Below, in pieces: positions 42,963 to 51,654 of a stretch of DNA of 64,000 nt (positions are counted from its first letter, which is position 1; every line of letters starts with the position of its first letter). The DNA comes from Actinoplanes nipponensis (lineage in GTDB: Bacteria; Actinomycetota; Actinomycetes; Mycobacteriales; Micromonosporaceae). The stretch spans positions 1 through 64,000 of the forward strand of contig NZ_BOMQ01000044.1 in NCBI RefSeq assembly GCF_016862275.1, written 5' to 3'. The notes under the pieces were generated by a model. The model was not told where the DNA came from. It saw only the letters and a list, made by a program, of their open reading frames with translations, and did not search any database. Made by a program: the position numbers and the translations under genes.

Positions 42963-45785
42963 ATGGCCGCAAGACATCGACACATGGCAAGACTTCGATA
43001 CGGCTCGGGCGCGGCGCTGCTCGTCGCCGCTCTGCTGGTCGCCACCCCCGCCCCCGCCTCGGCCCACGACATCAACCCGGCCGACTTCCAGCAGGTCACC
43101 CTGGCCAAGGGGGTCGCCGAGGTGGGTGAGCCGATGGCCATCGCCGTGCTGCCCGACTCGTCGGTGCTGCACACCGCCCGCAACGGCACCCTGCGGCGCA
43201 CCGACAAGGACGGCGCCACCACCGTCGTCGGCACCCTCGCCGTCTACAGCCACGACGAGGAGGGGCTGCAGGGCGTCGGCGTGGACCCCGGCTTCGCCAC
43301 CAACCGGCAGATCTACCTCTACTACGCCCCGCCGCTGAGCACCCCGGCCGGCGACGCCCCCACCACCGGTTCCGACTTCTCCGCCTGGACCGGCGTCAAC
43401 CGGCTGTCCCGCTACACGCTCAACGCCGACTTCACCCTCAACACCGCCAGCAAGGTCGACGTCCTCGACGTGCCGGCCACCCGCGGCCTGTGCTGCCACG
43501 TCGGCGGCGACATCGACTTCGACGCGGCGGGCAACCTCTACCTGTCCACAGGGGACGACAGCAACCCGTTCGACTCGGCCGGATACTCGCCGCTGGACGA
43601 GCGCACCGACCGCAACCCCGGCTACGACGCCCAGCGCACCGCCGGCAACACCAACGACCTGCGCGGCAAGGTGCTGCGGATCAAGGTCAACGCGAACGGC
43701 ACGTACAGCGTGCCGGCGGGCAACCTGTTCGCCCCCGGCACCGCGAACACCCGCCCCGAGATCTACGCCATGGGCTTCCGCAACCCGTTCCGGATGAGCG
43801 TGGACAAGGCCACCGGCGTGGTCTACCTCGGCGACTACGGCCCCGACGCCGGCTCCACCGACCCCAACCGCGGGCCCAGCGGCCAGGTCGAGTTCAACCG
43901 GATCACCAGCGCGGGCAACTACGGCTGGCCGTACTGCACGGGCGCCAACACCAGCACCGAGACCTACAACGAGTGGAACTTCGCCACCGGCACCACCGGC
44001 GCCAAGTACGACTGCGCCGGCGGACCCACCAACAACTCGTTCCGCAACACCGGCCAGACCAAGCTGCCGCCGGCCCGGCCGGCCTGGATCCGGTACGCGG
44101 GCGACGCCGGCAGCCCGCCCGAGTTCGGCAGCGGCTCGGAGTCCCCGATGGGCGGCCCGGTCTACCGCTACAACGCGGGCCTGAACTCCCCCACCAAGTT
44201 CCCCGCCGCCCTCGACGGCCACTTCTTCGCCGGCGAGCTGGGCCGCGGCTGGATCAAGCCGATCCACGTCGGCATGGACGGCTCGGTCGGCACCATCTCG
44301 AACTTCCCGTGGGCCGGCAAGCAGGTGATGGACATGGCCTTCGGGCCGGAGGGCTCGCTGTACGTGCTGGACTACGGCACCGGCTACTTCAACGGCGACG
44401 CCAACTCGGCGCTGTACCGCTTCGACTACCTGGCCGGCTCCAACCGGGCGCCGACCGCGGTGGCCGGCGCGAACAAGACCTCCGGGCAGGCCCCGCTGGC
44501 CGTGACGTTCTCCTCGGCGGGCTCGTCCGATCCGGAGGGCGGCGCGCTCACCTACTCGTGGAACTTCGGCGACGGCACCACCTCGACCGCGGCCAACCCC
44601 ACCAAGACGTACACGGCCAACGGGACGTACCAGGTGACGCTGACCGCGAAGGACCCCGAAGGGCTGACCGGCACGGCCAACGTGACCATCACGGTCGGCA
44701 ACACCGCCCCGACGGTGACGATCAACAGCCCGGCCAACGGCTCGCTGTTCTCCTACGGCGACACCGTCCCGTTCTCCATCACGGTCACCGACCCCGAGGA
44801 CAGCTCGATCAACTGCGCCGCGGTGAAGATGACCTACGTGCTCGGGCACGACAGCCACGGCCACCAGATCACCTCGCAGAACGGCTGCACCGGCGCGATC
44901 ACCATCCCGGCCGACGGTGAGCACGACTCCGCGGCGAACATCTTCGCGGTCTTCGACGCCGAGTACACCGACGCCGGCGGCCTGACCACGCACACCCAGC
45001 ACACCCTGCAGCCGCGGCGCCGGCAGGCCGAGCACTTCAAGACCTCGTCCGGGGTGGACCGGATCACCAAGACCGCGGCCGAGGGCGGCCAGACCGTCGG
45101 CAACATCAACAACGGGGACTGGGTCGCGTTCGAGCCGTACCGGCTCAGCGGGGTCACCTCCTTCACCGCCCGGGTCTCCTCCGGCGGCGTGGGCGGCACG
45201 CTCCAGCTGCGGACCGGCTCGGCGACCGGCACGGTGGTCGGCTCGGCCACGGTGCCGGTCACCGGCGGCTGGGAGACCTTCACGGACGTCACCGGTACGG
45301 TCACCGGCGCGCCGGCCACCACCGGCCCGCTGTACCTGACGTTCTCCGGTGGCGCGGGCGCACTGTTCGATGTGGACGCGTTCACGCTGAACGGCGCCGG
45401 CGCCCGGGTCGGCCCGATCGTCGGGCTGGCCGGCAAGTGCCTGGACGTGGCCGGGGCCGCCACCGCCGACGGCACGAAGATCCAGCTCTACACCTGCAAC
45501 GGCACCGCCGCGCAGACCTGGACCGTCACCGCGAACAGCACGGTGAAGGCGCTCGGCAAGTGCCTCGACGTGGCCGGCGGCGCCACCGCCAACGGCACCA
45601 AGGCGCAGCTCTGGACGTGCAACGACACCGCGGCGCAGAACTGGGCCGCGAACGCCGACGGCAGCCTGCGCAATCCCCAGTCGGGCCGATGCCTCGACGT
45701 CAGCCAGAACAGCTCGGCCGACGGCCAGCAGATCCACATCTGGGACTGCCTGGGCGCCGCCAACCAGAAGTGGGTGCTGCCATGA
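42963..45785 (+). CDS. Secreted PQQ-type sugar dehydrogenase with PKD, CBM6-like and ricin domains
   Basis: A 940-aa secreted multidomain protein. Signal peptide 1-34 (LLVATPAPASAHD). A glucose/sorbosone dehydrogenase beta-propeller at about 40-480 (SHDEEGLQGVGVDPGF, YAMGFRNPFRMSVD, NYGWPYC), PQQ-dependent in known family members. PKD domain at about 495-575 (SWNFGDGT). A second beta domain (VTINSPANGSLFSYGD). A CBM6-like domain at about 690-810 (RQAEHFKTSSGV, INNGDWVAFEPYRLSGV). Ricin-B lectin at 816-940 with repeated CLDVAGG and QKW blocks. It probably oxidises a sugar or glycoside on an insoluble substrate. Its stop overlaps the next gene's ATG, so both are co-translated. AGGAAAGGG serves as ribosome site. 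Confidence 0.93.
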   Translation: MAARHRHMARLRYGSGAALLVAALLVATPAPASAHDINPADFQQVTLAKGVAEVGEPMAIAVLPDSSVLHTARNGTLRRTDKDGATTVVGTLAVYSHDEEGLQGVGVDPGFATNRQIYLYYAPPLSTPAGDAPTTGSDFSAWTGVNRLSRYTLNADFTLNTASKVDVLDVPATRGLCCHVGGDIDFDAAGNLYLSTGDDSNPFDSAGYSPLDERTDRNPGYDAQRTAGNTNDLRGKVLRIKVNANGTYSVPAGNLFAPGTANTRPEIYAMGFRNPFRMSVDKATGVVYLGDYGPDAGSTDPNRGPSGQVEFNRITSAGNYGWPYCTGANTSTETYNEWNFATGTTGAKYDCAGGPTNNSFRNTGQTKLPPARPAWIRYAGDAGSPPEFGSGSESPMGGPVYRYNAGLNSPTKFPAALDGHFFAGELGRGWIKPIHVGMDGSVGTISNFPWAGKQVMDMAFGPEGSLYVLDYGTGYFNGDANSALYRFDYLAGSNRAPTAVAGANKTSGQAPLAVTFSSAGSSDPEGGALTYSWNFGDGTTSTAANPTKTYTANGTYQVTLTAKDPEGLTGTANVTITVGNTAPTVTINSPANGSLFSYGDTVPFSITVTDPEDSSINCAAVKMTYVLGHDSHGHQITSQNGCTGAITIPADGEHDSAANIFAVFDAEYTDAGGLTTHTQHTLQPRRRQAEHFKTSSGVDRITKTAAEGGQTVGNINNGDWVAFEPYRLSGVTSFTARVSSGGVGGTLQLRTGSATGTVVGSATVPVTGGWETFTDVTGTVTGAPATTGPLYLTFSGGAGALFDVDAFTLNGAGARVGPIVGLAGKCLDVAGAATADGTKIQLYTCNGTAAQTWTVTANSTVKALGKCLDVAGGATANGTKAQLWTCNDTAAQNWAANADGSLRNPQSGRCLDVSQNSSADGQQIHIWDCLGAANQKWVLP
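45411..45781 (+). repeat. Ricin-module direct repeat, copy 1
   Basis: A 371-bp block coding for the C-terminal ricin-B domain of the sugar dehydrogenase. It matches 47102-47472 with no insertion or deletion (constant offset 1691 bp) and high identity, including silent sites. Recent duplication or gene conversion is likely. Confidence 0.9.
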
Positions 45786-47476
45786 TCGGCAAGTTGCTGA
45801 CCGCGCTGCTGATGATCCCGGCCTCGGTCGCCGTCGCCTCCCCCGCCCTCGCCGCCGACGACCCGTACGACGTGCTGGTCTTCTCCCGCACGGCCGGCTT
45901 CCGCCACGACGCCATCCCGGCCGGCATCCAGGCCATCCGGGACCTGGGCGCGGCCAACGGATTCTCGGTCACCGCAACCGAGGACCCGGCGGCGTTCACC
46001 ACGGCCGGGTTGTCCGGCTACGAGGCCGTGGTCTTCCTCAACACCACCGGCGACGTGCTGAACGCCACCCAGCAGACCGCCTTCGAGGGCTACATCCGCG
46101 CCGGCGGCGGATACGTCGGTGTGCACGCCGCCGCCGACACCGAGTACGACTGGCCGTTCTACGGGCAGCTGGTCGGCGCGTACTTCGCGTCGCACCCGGC
46201 GATCCAGCCGGCCACCGTGGTGACCGAGGACCGCGCCCACGCCGCGACGGCGCACCTGCCGCAGCGCTGGAACCGCACCGACGAGTGGTACAACTACCGC
46301 ACCAACCCCCGGTCCAGTGCCCACGTGCTGGCCAGCCTGGACGAGGGCTCGTACTCCGGTGGCGCGATGGGCGCCGACCATCCGCACGTCTGGTGCAAGA
46401 CCTACGAGGGCGGCCGGTCCTTCTACACCGGCGGCGGCCACACCATCGAGTCGTACGCGGACCCGGCCTTCCGGGCCCACCTGCTCGGCGGCATCCGGTA
46501 CGCGGCGAAGGCGGCCAACGCCGACTGCCGCCCGGAGACCGGTTACACCGCCCTCTACAACGGCTCCACCACCGGCTGGTCGCAGGCCGGGCCGGGCTCG
46601 TTCACCAACACCGACGCGACGCTGACCTCGACCGGCGGGATGGGCCTGTTCTGGTACAGCCAGAAGCAGTTCACCAACTACTCGCTGAAGCTGGACTGGA
46701 AGCTGGCCGGCGACGACAACACCGGCGTCTTCATCGGCTTCCCGCCGTCGAGCGACCCGTGGTCGGCGGTGAACAACGGCTACGAGGTGCAGATCGACGC
46801 GACGGACGCGGCGGACCGCACCACCGGCGCGGTCTACACGTTCAAGTCGGCCGACCTCGCGGCCCGCGACGCCGCGCTCAACCCGCCGGGCGAGTGGAAC
46901 ACCTACGAGCTGCTCGTCGAGGGTGAGCGGCTGCAGGTCTTCCTCAACGGCACCCGGATCAACGATTTCACCAACACCGACCCGGCCCGCTCCCTGGCCG
47001 GCCACATCGGACTGCAGAACCACGGCGACGGCGACGACGCCTCGTTCCGCAACGTGCGGATCAAGGAGCTCGGCGGCACCCCGCCGCCGGCCGTCGGCAC
47101 CGGCCCGATCGTCGGGCTGGCCGGCAAGTGCCTGGACGTGGCCGGCGCCGGCACCGCCGACGGCACGAAGATCCAGCTCTACACCTGCAACGGCACCAAC
47201 GCCCAGAAGTGGACGGTGACCGCCAACGGCCCGGTCAAGGCGCTCGGCAAGTGCCTCGACGTGGCCGGCGGCGGCACCGCCAACGGCACCAAGGCCCAGC
47301 TCTGGACCTGCAACGGCACGGGCGCGCAGGTCTGGTCGGCCCAGCCCGACAACACCCTGCGCAACCCGCAGTCGGGCCGCTGCCTGGACGTGAGCCAGAA
47401 CAGCTCGGCCGACGGCCAGCAGATCCACATCTGGGACTGCCTGGGCGCGGCCAACCAGAAGTGGACGCTGCCCTAG
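45782..47476 (+). CDS. Secreted ThuA-DUF1080-ricin protein
   Basis: A 564-aa secreted protein. Signal peptide 1-24 (VASPALAADD). ThuA-like domain at about 28-245 (YDVLVFSRTAGFRHDAIPAGI, GGYVGVHAAADTEYDWPFY), related to glutamine-amidotransferase folds and linked to trehalose/keto-sugar use. DUF1080 domain at about 258-435 (ALYNGSTTGWSQAG, FTNYSLKLDWKLAGDDNTGVFIGFP), the family now known for 3-keto-disaccharide hydrolases. Ricin-B lectin at 440-564, nearly identical to that of the preceding gene. ATG overlaps the dehydrogenase stop (ATGA). Joint action on keto-glycosides is inferred. Confidence 0.92.
   Translation: MIGKLLTALLMIPASVAVASPALAADDPYDVLVFSRTAGFRHDAIPAGIQAIRDLGAANGFSVTATEDPAAFTTAGLSGYEAVVFLNTTGDVLNATQQTAFEGYIRAGGGYVGVHAAADTEYDWPFYGQLVGAYFASHPAIQPATVVTEDRAHAATAHLPQRWNRTDEWYNYRTNPRSSAHVLASLDEGSYSGGAMGADHPHVWCKTYEGGRSFYTGGGHTIESYADPAFRAHLLGGIRYAAKAANADCRPETGYTALYNGSTTGWSQAGPGSFTNTDATLTSTGGMGLFWYSQKQFTNYSLKLDWKLAGDDNTGVFIGFPPSSDPWSAVNNGYEVQIDATDAADRTTGAVYTFKSADLAARDAALNPPGEWNTYELLVEGERLQVFLNGTRINDFTNTDPARSLAGHIGLQNHGDGDDASFRNVRIKELGGTPPPAVGTGPIVGLAGKCLDVAGAGTADGTKIQLYTCNGTNAQKWTVTANGPVKALGKCLDVAGGGTANGTKAQLWTCNGTGAQVWSAQPDNTLRNPQSGRCLDVSQNSSADGQQIHIWDCLGAANQKWTLP
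47102..47472 (+). repeat. Ricin-module direct repeat, copy 2
   Basis: Second copy of the 371-bp ricin-B module, at the end of the ThuA-DUF1080 gene. The few differences from copy 1 cluster in its first 250 bp; the last part (NPQSGRCLDVSQNSSADGQQ onward) is almost unchanged. Confidence 0.9.
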
Positions 47477-48210
47477 TAGCTCAGCACCCGGGTGGGCAGC
47501 GGCGTCTCGGTCACCGAGCCGTCCGCTGCCCGCTTGAGCTCGTACCCCCGGGGGCCCTCCTTGTCGGCCACGACCTCGGCCAGCCGGGTGCCGCGGTAGA
47601 GCAGACCGGCCCCGTCGTCGGTCGCGTAGCCGTCGCCGAGGGTGCCGTCGGCGATGAGCTTGTGCATGAGCGGCCGGCGCTGCTCCTCGGCGTCGTAGTG
47701 CACCCCGTTGCTGTACGGCAGCCAACCCAGCCCGCCGGTGAACGCGCGCAGCTCGAGCCCGAAACTGTCGGTGCTGCCGCCCTGGTGCCAGCAGATCGAG
47801 CCGGCCGAGACGCCGCCGAGCACCACCCCGGACTGCCAGGCCTCGTGCAGGATCTCGGCCAGGCCGTGCACCCGCCACACCGCGACCAGGTTGGCCACGC
47901 TGCCGCCGTTGACCCAGATCACGTCCTGCGCGAGCAGGTGCGCGCGGATGTCCTCGTGGTTGGGCATCGGGAAGAGCTGGAGGTGGGACGCGCGGTAGCC
48001 GGTCCGGGCGAAGGCCGCGTAGGTCGCGCCGATCCAGTTCTCGGGATCACCGACGGCCTGGTGCAGGAAGCAGAACTTCGCGGTGTCACCGGCGTTGGCC
48101 AGCTCGGCGGCGAAGCGGTGCACGGGCCCGGGCCGCATGTCGAACAGGCCGTGCCGGCCGCGGGCGAATCCGGCGCTCGTGGCGAGGATGGTGGGCTGAT
48201 CAGCGGTCAT
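47473..48210 (-). CDS. S51 peptidase E-like protein
   Basis: A 245-aa protein of the type 1 glutamine-amidotransferase-like/peptidase S51 family. The nucleophile elbow is GGVSAGSICWHQ (Gly-x-Ser-Ala-Gly-Ser), as in peptidase E/cyanophycinase. The nearby YATDDGAGLLYRG fits the C-terminal part of the fold. Aspartyl-dipeptide hydrolysis is the family's known activity. It is third of a coupled operon: its ATG overlaps the stop of the nucleotidyltransferase gene. Ends 4 bp into the convergent lectin gene. Confidence 0.88.
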   Translation of the reverse strand: MTADQPTILATSAGFARGRHGLFDMRPGPVHRFAAELANAGDTAKFCFLHQAVGDPENWIGATYAAFARTGYRASHLQLFPMPNHEDIRAHLLAQDVIWVNGGSVANLVAVWRVHGLAEILHEAWQSGVVLGGVSAGSICWHQGGSTDSFGLELRAFTGGLGWLPYSNGVHYDAEEQRRPLMHKLIADGTLGDGYATDDGAGLLYRGTRLAEVVADKEGPRGYELKRAADGSVTETPLPTRVLSY

Positions 48211-49049
48211 CGCGTCATCATGGCGCACGCGTCGGCCGTCTCCAGAACGAGGTCGGCCGCCGCGTCCAGCACCGCGGTCAGGTGCACCGGATCGCCGTCG
48301 ACCGCGGTGAAGACGGCCTCGACCTGCTCGCGGAACCGGGGCGGCGCGCCGGGCAGGGCGGCGGCCGCGGCCACCGCGCCCTTCTCGTTGACCAGCCACC
48401 GGCCGGCGGCGCCGTGCAGCGCGTGCACACACACCCCGACCAGGCGGAACAGGCAACCGGCGACATAGGCGGCGTCGCCGCGCGTGACCGCCTTGCGGGC
48501 CAGGCCGACCAGGAAGTCCGCCTCCCACAGCCCGGCCACGAGCGCCTCGGCCAGCGCGGGCGGATAGGCGCCCATCCGGTCGCGCAGGGCCGCCAGCTCA
48601 CCGGCCGGATCGGCCAGGACCACGCCGAGCGCGACCTCGCCCGCGTACGCGAAGTCGGGCACGCCCAGCGGGTGGCCGGTCTGCGCGTGGAACGCGTACC
48701 GGCCCTGCTCGGCGTCGGTCCAGGCCCGGCCGACCCGGTCGAGGTCCCGGTAGATCCAGTCGACGGCCGCGCCGTCCACGGTCAGCCACCCGCCGCCGTC
48801 CACCCACGGTCCCCACTCGCCGACCGCGGTGACCCGCGCGGCCGGGCCGCCGACCAGCCGGGCCAGCTCGCCGAGGGCCGCCACGTCGAGCGGGCGGTGG
48901 TAGTACACGCCCAGGTCGGTGTCGGAGTCCGGGGTGTGCGTGCCGCGGGCCCGGCTGCCGCCCAGCAGCACGGCCGTCACTCCCGGCACCTCGACCAGCA
49001 GGGCGGCCAGCTCCGCCAGCCGCTCGTCACTCAACGCCACGCCGACCAT
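48207..49049 (-). CDS. Nucleotidyltransferase-domain protein
   Basis: A 280-aa protein with an N-terminal minimal nucleotidyltransferase domain. LLGGSRARGTHTPDSDTDLGVYYHRP carries the G-S-x...D-x-D metal motif of the polymerase-beta superfamily used by aminoglycoside nucleotidyltransferases. The C-terminal region (about 150-275) is helical, as in AadA-like proteins (ALRDRMGAYPPALAEALVAGLWEADFLVG). Substrate unknown. It overlaps the methyltransferase gene upstream by 23 bp and the S51 gene by 4 bp. Confidence 0.87.
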   Translation of the reverse strand: MVGVALSDERLAELAALLVEVPGVTAVLLGGSRARGTHTPDSDTDLGVYYHRPLDVAALGELARLVGGPAARVTAVGEWGPWVDGGGWLTVDGAAVDWIYRDLDRVGRAWTDAEQGRYAFHAQTGHPLGVPDFAYAGEVALGVVLADPAGELAALRDRMGAYPPALAEALVAGLWEADFLVGLARKAVTRGDAAYVAGCLFRLVGVCVHALHGAAGRWLVNEKGAVAAAAALPGAPPRFREQVEAVFTAVDGDPVHLTAVLDAAADLVLETADACAMMTR

Positions 49050-49815
49050 CCTCGCGCATGTCGCCGGGTTTGCGGGCCTCGATCAGCACCCGCCGGGCGT
49101 ACGACACGAACGGGCCCTCGGCCTCGATCCGGTCGTGCACGGCCCGCAACTGCGGCAGGTACTTCTCCACGGTGAAGCCGGGCACCGTCCACACGACCTT
49201 GCGCAGGAAGTGGGCGACCGCGGCGACGTCGAAGAACTCGGCCCGCAGCGTCTCCGCACGCAGGTCCAGCACGGTCAGGCCGGCGTCCCGGGCGGCGGCC
49301 GCGAGCCGCTGCGGGTGCCGCGGGTCCGGCGGCGGCAGCGGGCCCAGCATGGCCTCGGAGAGCTCGCGGTTGGTGCCGGCGCCGATCTGCTGGGACAGAA
49401 AGACCCCGCCGGGCGCGAGCACCCGGGCGATCTCGGGCCACAGCGTACGGACCGGGTGCCGGCTCACCACGAGGTCGAACACACCGTCGCGGAACGGCAG
49501 CGTCGGCGCGTCGGCGGCCTCGACGACCGACGCGCCCAGCGGCCGCAGGTGCCGCGCGGCCACCGGCAGGTTCGGCCGCCACGAGTCGGTGGCCACCAGC
49601 AGGGCGGGCGGATCCGGGACCGTGGCGAGCACCTCCCCGCCCCCGGTCTGCACGTCCAGCGCCGCGGTCGCCCCGGCCATCCGGTCGGCCACCAGCCGGG
49701 CGTACCCCCAGGACGGCCGCTGCTCGGTGGCCCGCCCGGCGAACCAGGAGAAGTCCCAGCCCGTCACCGGCACGGCCACCGCCTCGGCGATCAACTCCTC
49801 GAACGACGCGCCCAT
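49027..49815 (-). CDS. Class I SAM-dependent methyltransferase
   Basis: A 262-aa Rossmann-fold methyltransferase. Motif I is ALDVQTGGGEVL, followed by LLVATDSWRPNL, DAPTLPFRDGVFDLVVSRHPV and IARVLAPGGVFLSQQIG, the usual motif order. Acceptor unknown; the sequence resembles small-molecule methyltransferases more than rRNA enzymes. First gene of a three-gene overlapping operon with a nucleotidyltransferase and an S51 protein. ATG at 49815. Confidence 0.88.
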   Translation of the reverse strand: MGASFEELIAEAVAVPVTGWDFSWFAGRATEQRPSWGYARLVADRMAGATAALDVQTGGGEVLATVPDPPALLVATDSWRPNLPVAARHLRPLGASVVEAADAPTLPFRDGVFDLVVSRHPVRTLWPEIARVLAPGGVFLSQQIGAGTNRELSEAMLGPLPPPDPRHPQRLAAAARDAGLTVLDLRAETLRAEFFDVAAVAHFLRKVVWTVPGFTVEKYLPQLRAVHDRIEAEGPFVSYARRVLIEARKPGDMREDGRRGVE

Positions 49816-49856
49816 CGGGGCAGTGTCCGCCCGTCCGGCGGGGCGCGGCCAGCGGT

Positions 49857-50924
49857 TTACTCCCCGGCCGGCCAGTCGTCCGGGTCGTCCGGGTCCAGCT
49901 GGTCGTCCGGGTCGGGCTGGTCGTCCGGGTCGCCCTCGCAGGGCAGGACGAGGTCCAGCTCGTCGATGTCCGACGGGTCGAGCAGGCTCAGATCGCCGTC
50001 GATGACGCCCTCCCCCGGCGCGCCGGTCCCGTCGTCCGGGCAATCCCGGTCGCGGCCCAGCCAGACGCACGACTTGAGCGGCCGGCACTCCCGATGGCCC
50101 CGGCCGCCCTGGTGCTTGCCCCCGCCGGGCCGGTCGCCGCGTTGCCGGTCGCCGAAGGCCACGATCCGGTCCTGCGGCTCGCGGGTGACCTTCGAGTCCA
50201 GCAGCCGCCGGCTCGTCTCCCGGTTCCCGGTGTAGGTCACCTCGTAGCGCAGCAGCCGCTCGCCGGGCACGCCGGGGGTCTCGATCTCCCGGGCGCCCGG
50301 TGGCAGCGACGGGTCCGGGACCAGCTTGGTGCCGAACGGGATGGCCTCGGTCTCGGAGACCTGCTCCGTGCGTACCTGCGGCGCGGCGGGGGCACCGGCG
50401 GCGGGCGGAACAGCCACGGCGGCGGCGCCGGGCACGGGCACGACGGCACCGCCCTTGACCGGGCCGGCCTTGACCGGGCCGCCCGCCACCGGGCCGGGAG
50501 CAGTCGGGCCGCCCGCCACCGGGCCGGGAGCAGTCGGGCGGCGCGGCGAACGGGTGGCCGTCCGGTCGGCCTGGCCGGGCGCCGAGCGTGTCTCGTCGGC
50601 CTCCCGCTCGGCCTGCGTGTGACCGGGCGCGCCGTGGTCGGGGGCGACGGCCCCGTTGCCCAGCCCGGTGGCGCCGGCCGGCAACGACGGGGGCACCTCC
50701 GCGGCGGGCCGGCCGGCGACCGGCGCACCCTGCCCCGCGGTCGTGACGACACGAGTGTCCTCACTGGTCAGGGCGGCGATCCCGGCTGCGGTGCCGGCCA
50801 CGAGGGCGAGCACCCCGAGCCCGGCAGTGGCCATCCGTACCCCGAACGGCAGCCGCGCCCACGGCGACTTATGCGGCATTTCGAGGAGATGCTGCCAGGA
50901 ATCACTAGATGTCTGGTTTAGCAC
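49857..50924 (-). CDS. Membrane-anchored G5-domain protein
   Basis: About 355 aa. The N-terminus is cytoplasmic (SPWARLPFGVRM), followed by one membrane span (ATAGLGVLALVAGTAAGIAAL), a Pro/Gly/Ala linker with tandem repeats, then a G5 domain (about 190-265; VRTEQVSETEAIPFGTKLVPDPSLPPGAREIETPG, LLRYEVTYTGNRETSRRLLDSKVT). G5 domains bind wall sugars or metals. The C-terminus has a short Cys-rich loop (ECRPLKSCVWLGRDRDC) and an acidic DPDD-repeat tail. The GTG at 50924 or the ATG at 50879 can be the start; neither has a clear ribosome site. Confidence 0.83.
   Translation of the reverse strand: MLNQTSSDSWQHLLEMPHKSPWARLPFGVRMATAGLGVLALVAGTAAGIAALTSEDTRVVTTAGQGAPVAGRPAAEVPPSLPAGATGLGNGAVAPDHGAPGHTQAEREADETRSAPGQADRTATRSPRRPTAPGPVAGGPTAPGPVAGGPVKAGPVKGGAVVPVPGAAAVAVPPAAGAPAAPQVRTEQVSETEAIPFGTKLVPDPSLPPGAREIETPGVPGERLLRYEVTYTGNRETSRRLLDSKVTREPQDRIVAFGDRQRGDRPGGGKHQGGRGHRECRPLKSCVWLGRDRDCPDDGTGAPGEGVIDGDLSLLDPSDIDELDLVLPCEGDPDDQPDPDDQLDPDDPDDWPAGE
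50476..50535 (-). repeat. 30-bp perfect tandem repeat (two copies)
   Basis: Two exact 30-bp units in frame in the linker of the G5 protein, each coding for APGPVAGGPT-like decapeptides; a shorter degenerate unit with Lys follows (PVKAGPVKGG). Copy number may vary between strains. Confidence 0.85.
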
Positions 50925-51121
50925 TAAAACATTGTGCTGCCCCGACGCTCCCGAAGCACCATCAGAGCCGCACCCGAAAGGATGACGCGGTTTTGCCCGT
51001 CGGTTGTCCGACACCTCCGACAGGTGATCGGTTTCGGACCGCCACGCCGCACCGGGTGTGCTCGGCCCCGCCGCGGAACCGGCCGACAATGCTCGGACTC
51101 ACCCAGAAAACTGGAGGTACG

Positions 51122-51580
51122 GTGCGCAGAACGGTCAGCATCCTCGCCGCGGCGGCGATGGCCCTCGCCGGCACCCTCGCGGTCGGCGCCCCCGCGTCGG
51201 CAGCCACGCCCAGCCTGCGCTTCCACGGCGCCCAGTACGACTCGCCGGGCAAGGACACCCGCAGCAACGCCAGCCTCAACGCCGAGTGGATCTCGCTCGT
51301 CAACAGCGGCGGCAAGGCCGTCAACCTGAAGGGCTACACGATCCGCGACGCGTCCCGCCACGTCTACACGTTCGGCAGCGTCTCGATCGCGGCCAACGGC
51401 GGCCGGATCTGGCTGCACACCGGCAAGGCGGCCAAGTCGGGCCGCAACGTCTACTGGGGCAGCGGCAACTACATCTGGAACAACACCGGCGACACCGCGA
51501 CGCTGCGCAACGCCTCGGGCAAGACGCTCGACACCTGCTCCTGGAAGTACAAGGCGAACCGCACCTGGGTGGCCTGCTGA
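51122..51580 (+). CDS. Secreted lamin-tail domain protein
   Basis: A 152-aa protein. The signal peptide (1-30, ILAAAAMALAGTLAVGAPASA) is followed by a lamin-tail (LTD) Ig-like fold: NAEWISLVNSGGKAVNLKGYTIRDASRHVYTFGSVSIAANGGRIWLHTGKA and the closing TATLRNASGKTLDTCSWKY. Two cysteines near the end could form a disulfide. Bacterial LTD proteins are extracellular, with unknown binding partners. GTG start with GGAGGT 6 nt upstream. Confidence 0.9.
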   Translation: MRRTVSILAAAAMALAGTLAVGAPASAATPSLRFHGAQYDSPGKDTRSNASLNAEWISLVNSGGKAVNLKGYTIRDASRHVYTFGSVSIAANGGRIWLHTGKAAKSGRNVYWGSGNYIWNNTGDTATLRNASGKTLDTCSWKYKANRTWVAC

Positions 51581-51598
51581 CCGGCACCAGCGACGGGA

Positions 51599-51637
51599 AC
51601 GGGCCGCCGGGGTGCTCTGCTCACCCCGGCGGCCCGT
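51599..51637. terminator. Bidirectional terminator, 16-bp stem
   Basis: ACGGGCCGCCGGGGTG pairs perfectly with CACCCCGGCGGCCCGT around a 7-nt loop, between two convergent genes (stops at 51580 and 51655). No T-run, but it is the longest perfect stem in the window. Confidence 0.9.
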
Positions 51638-51654
51638 CGTCTGCCGGCCCGGCG

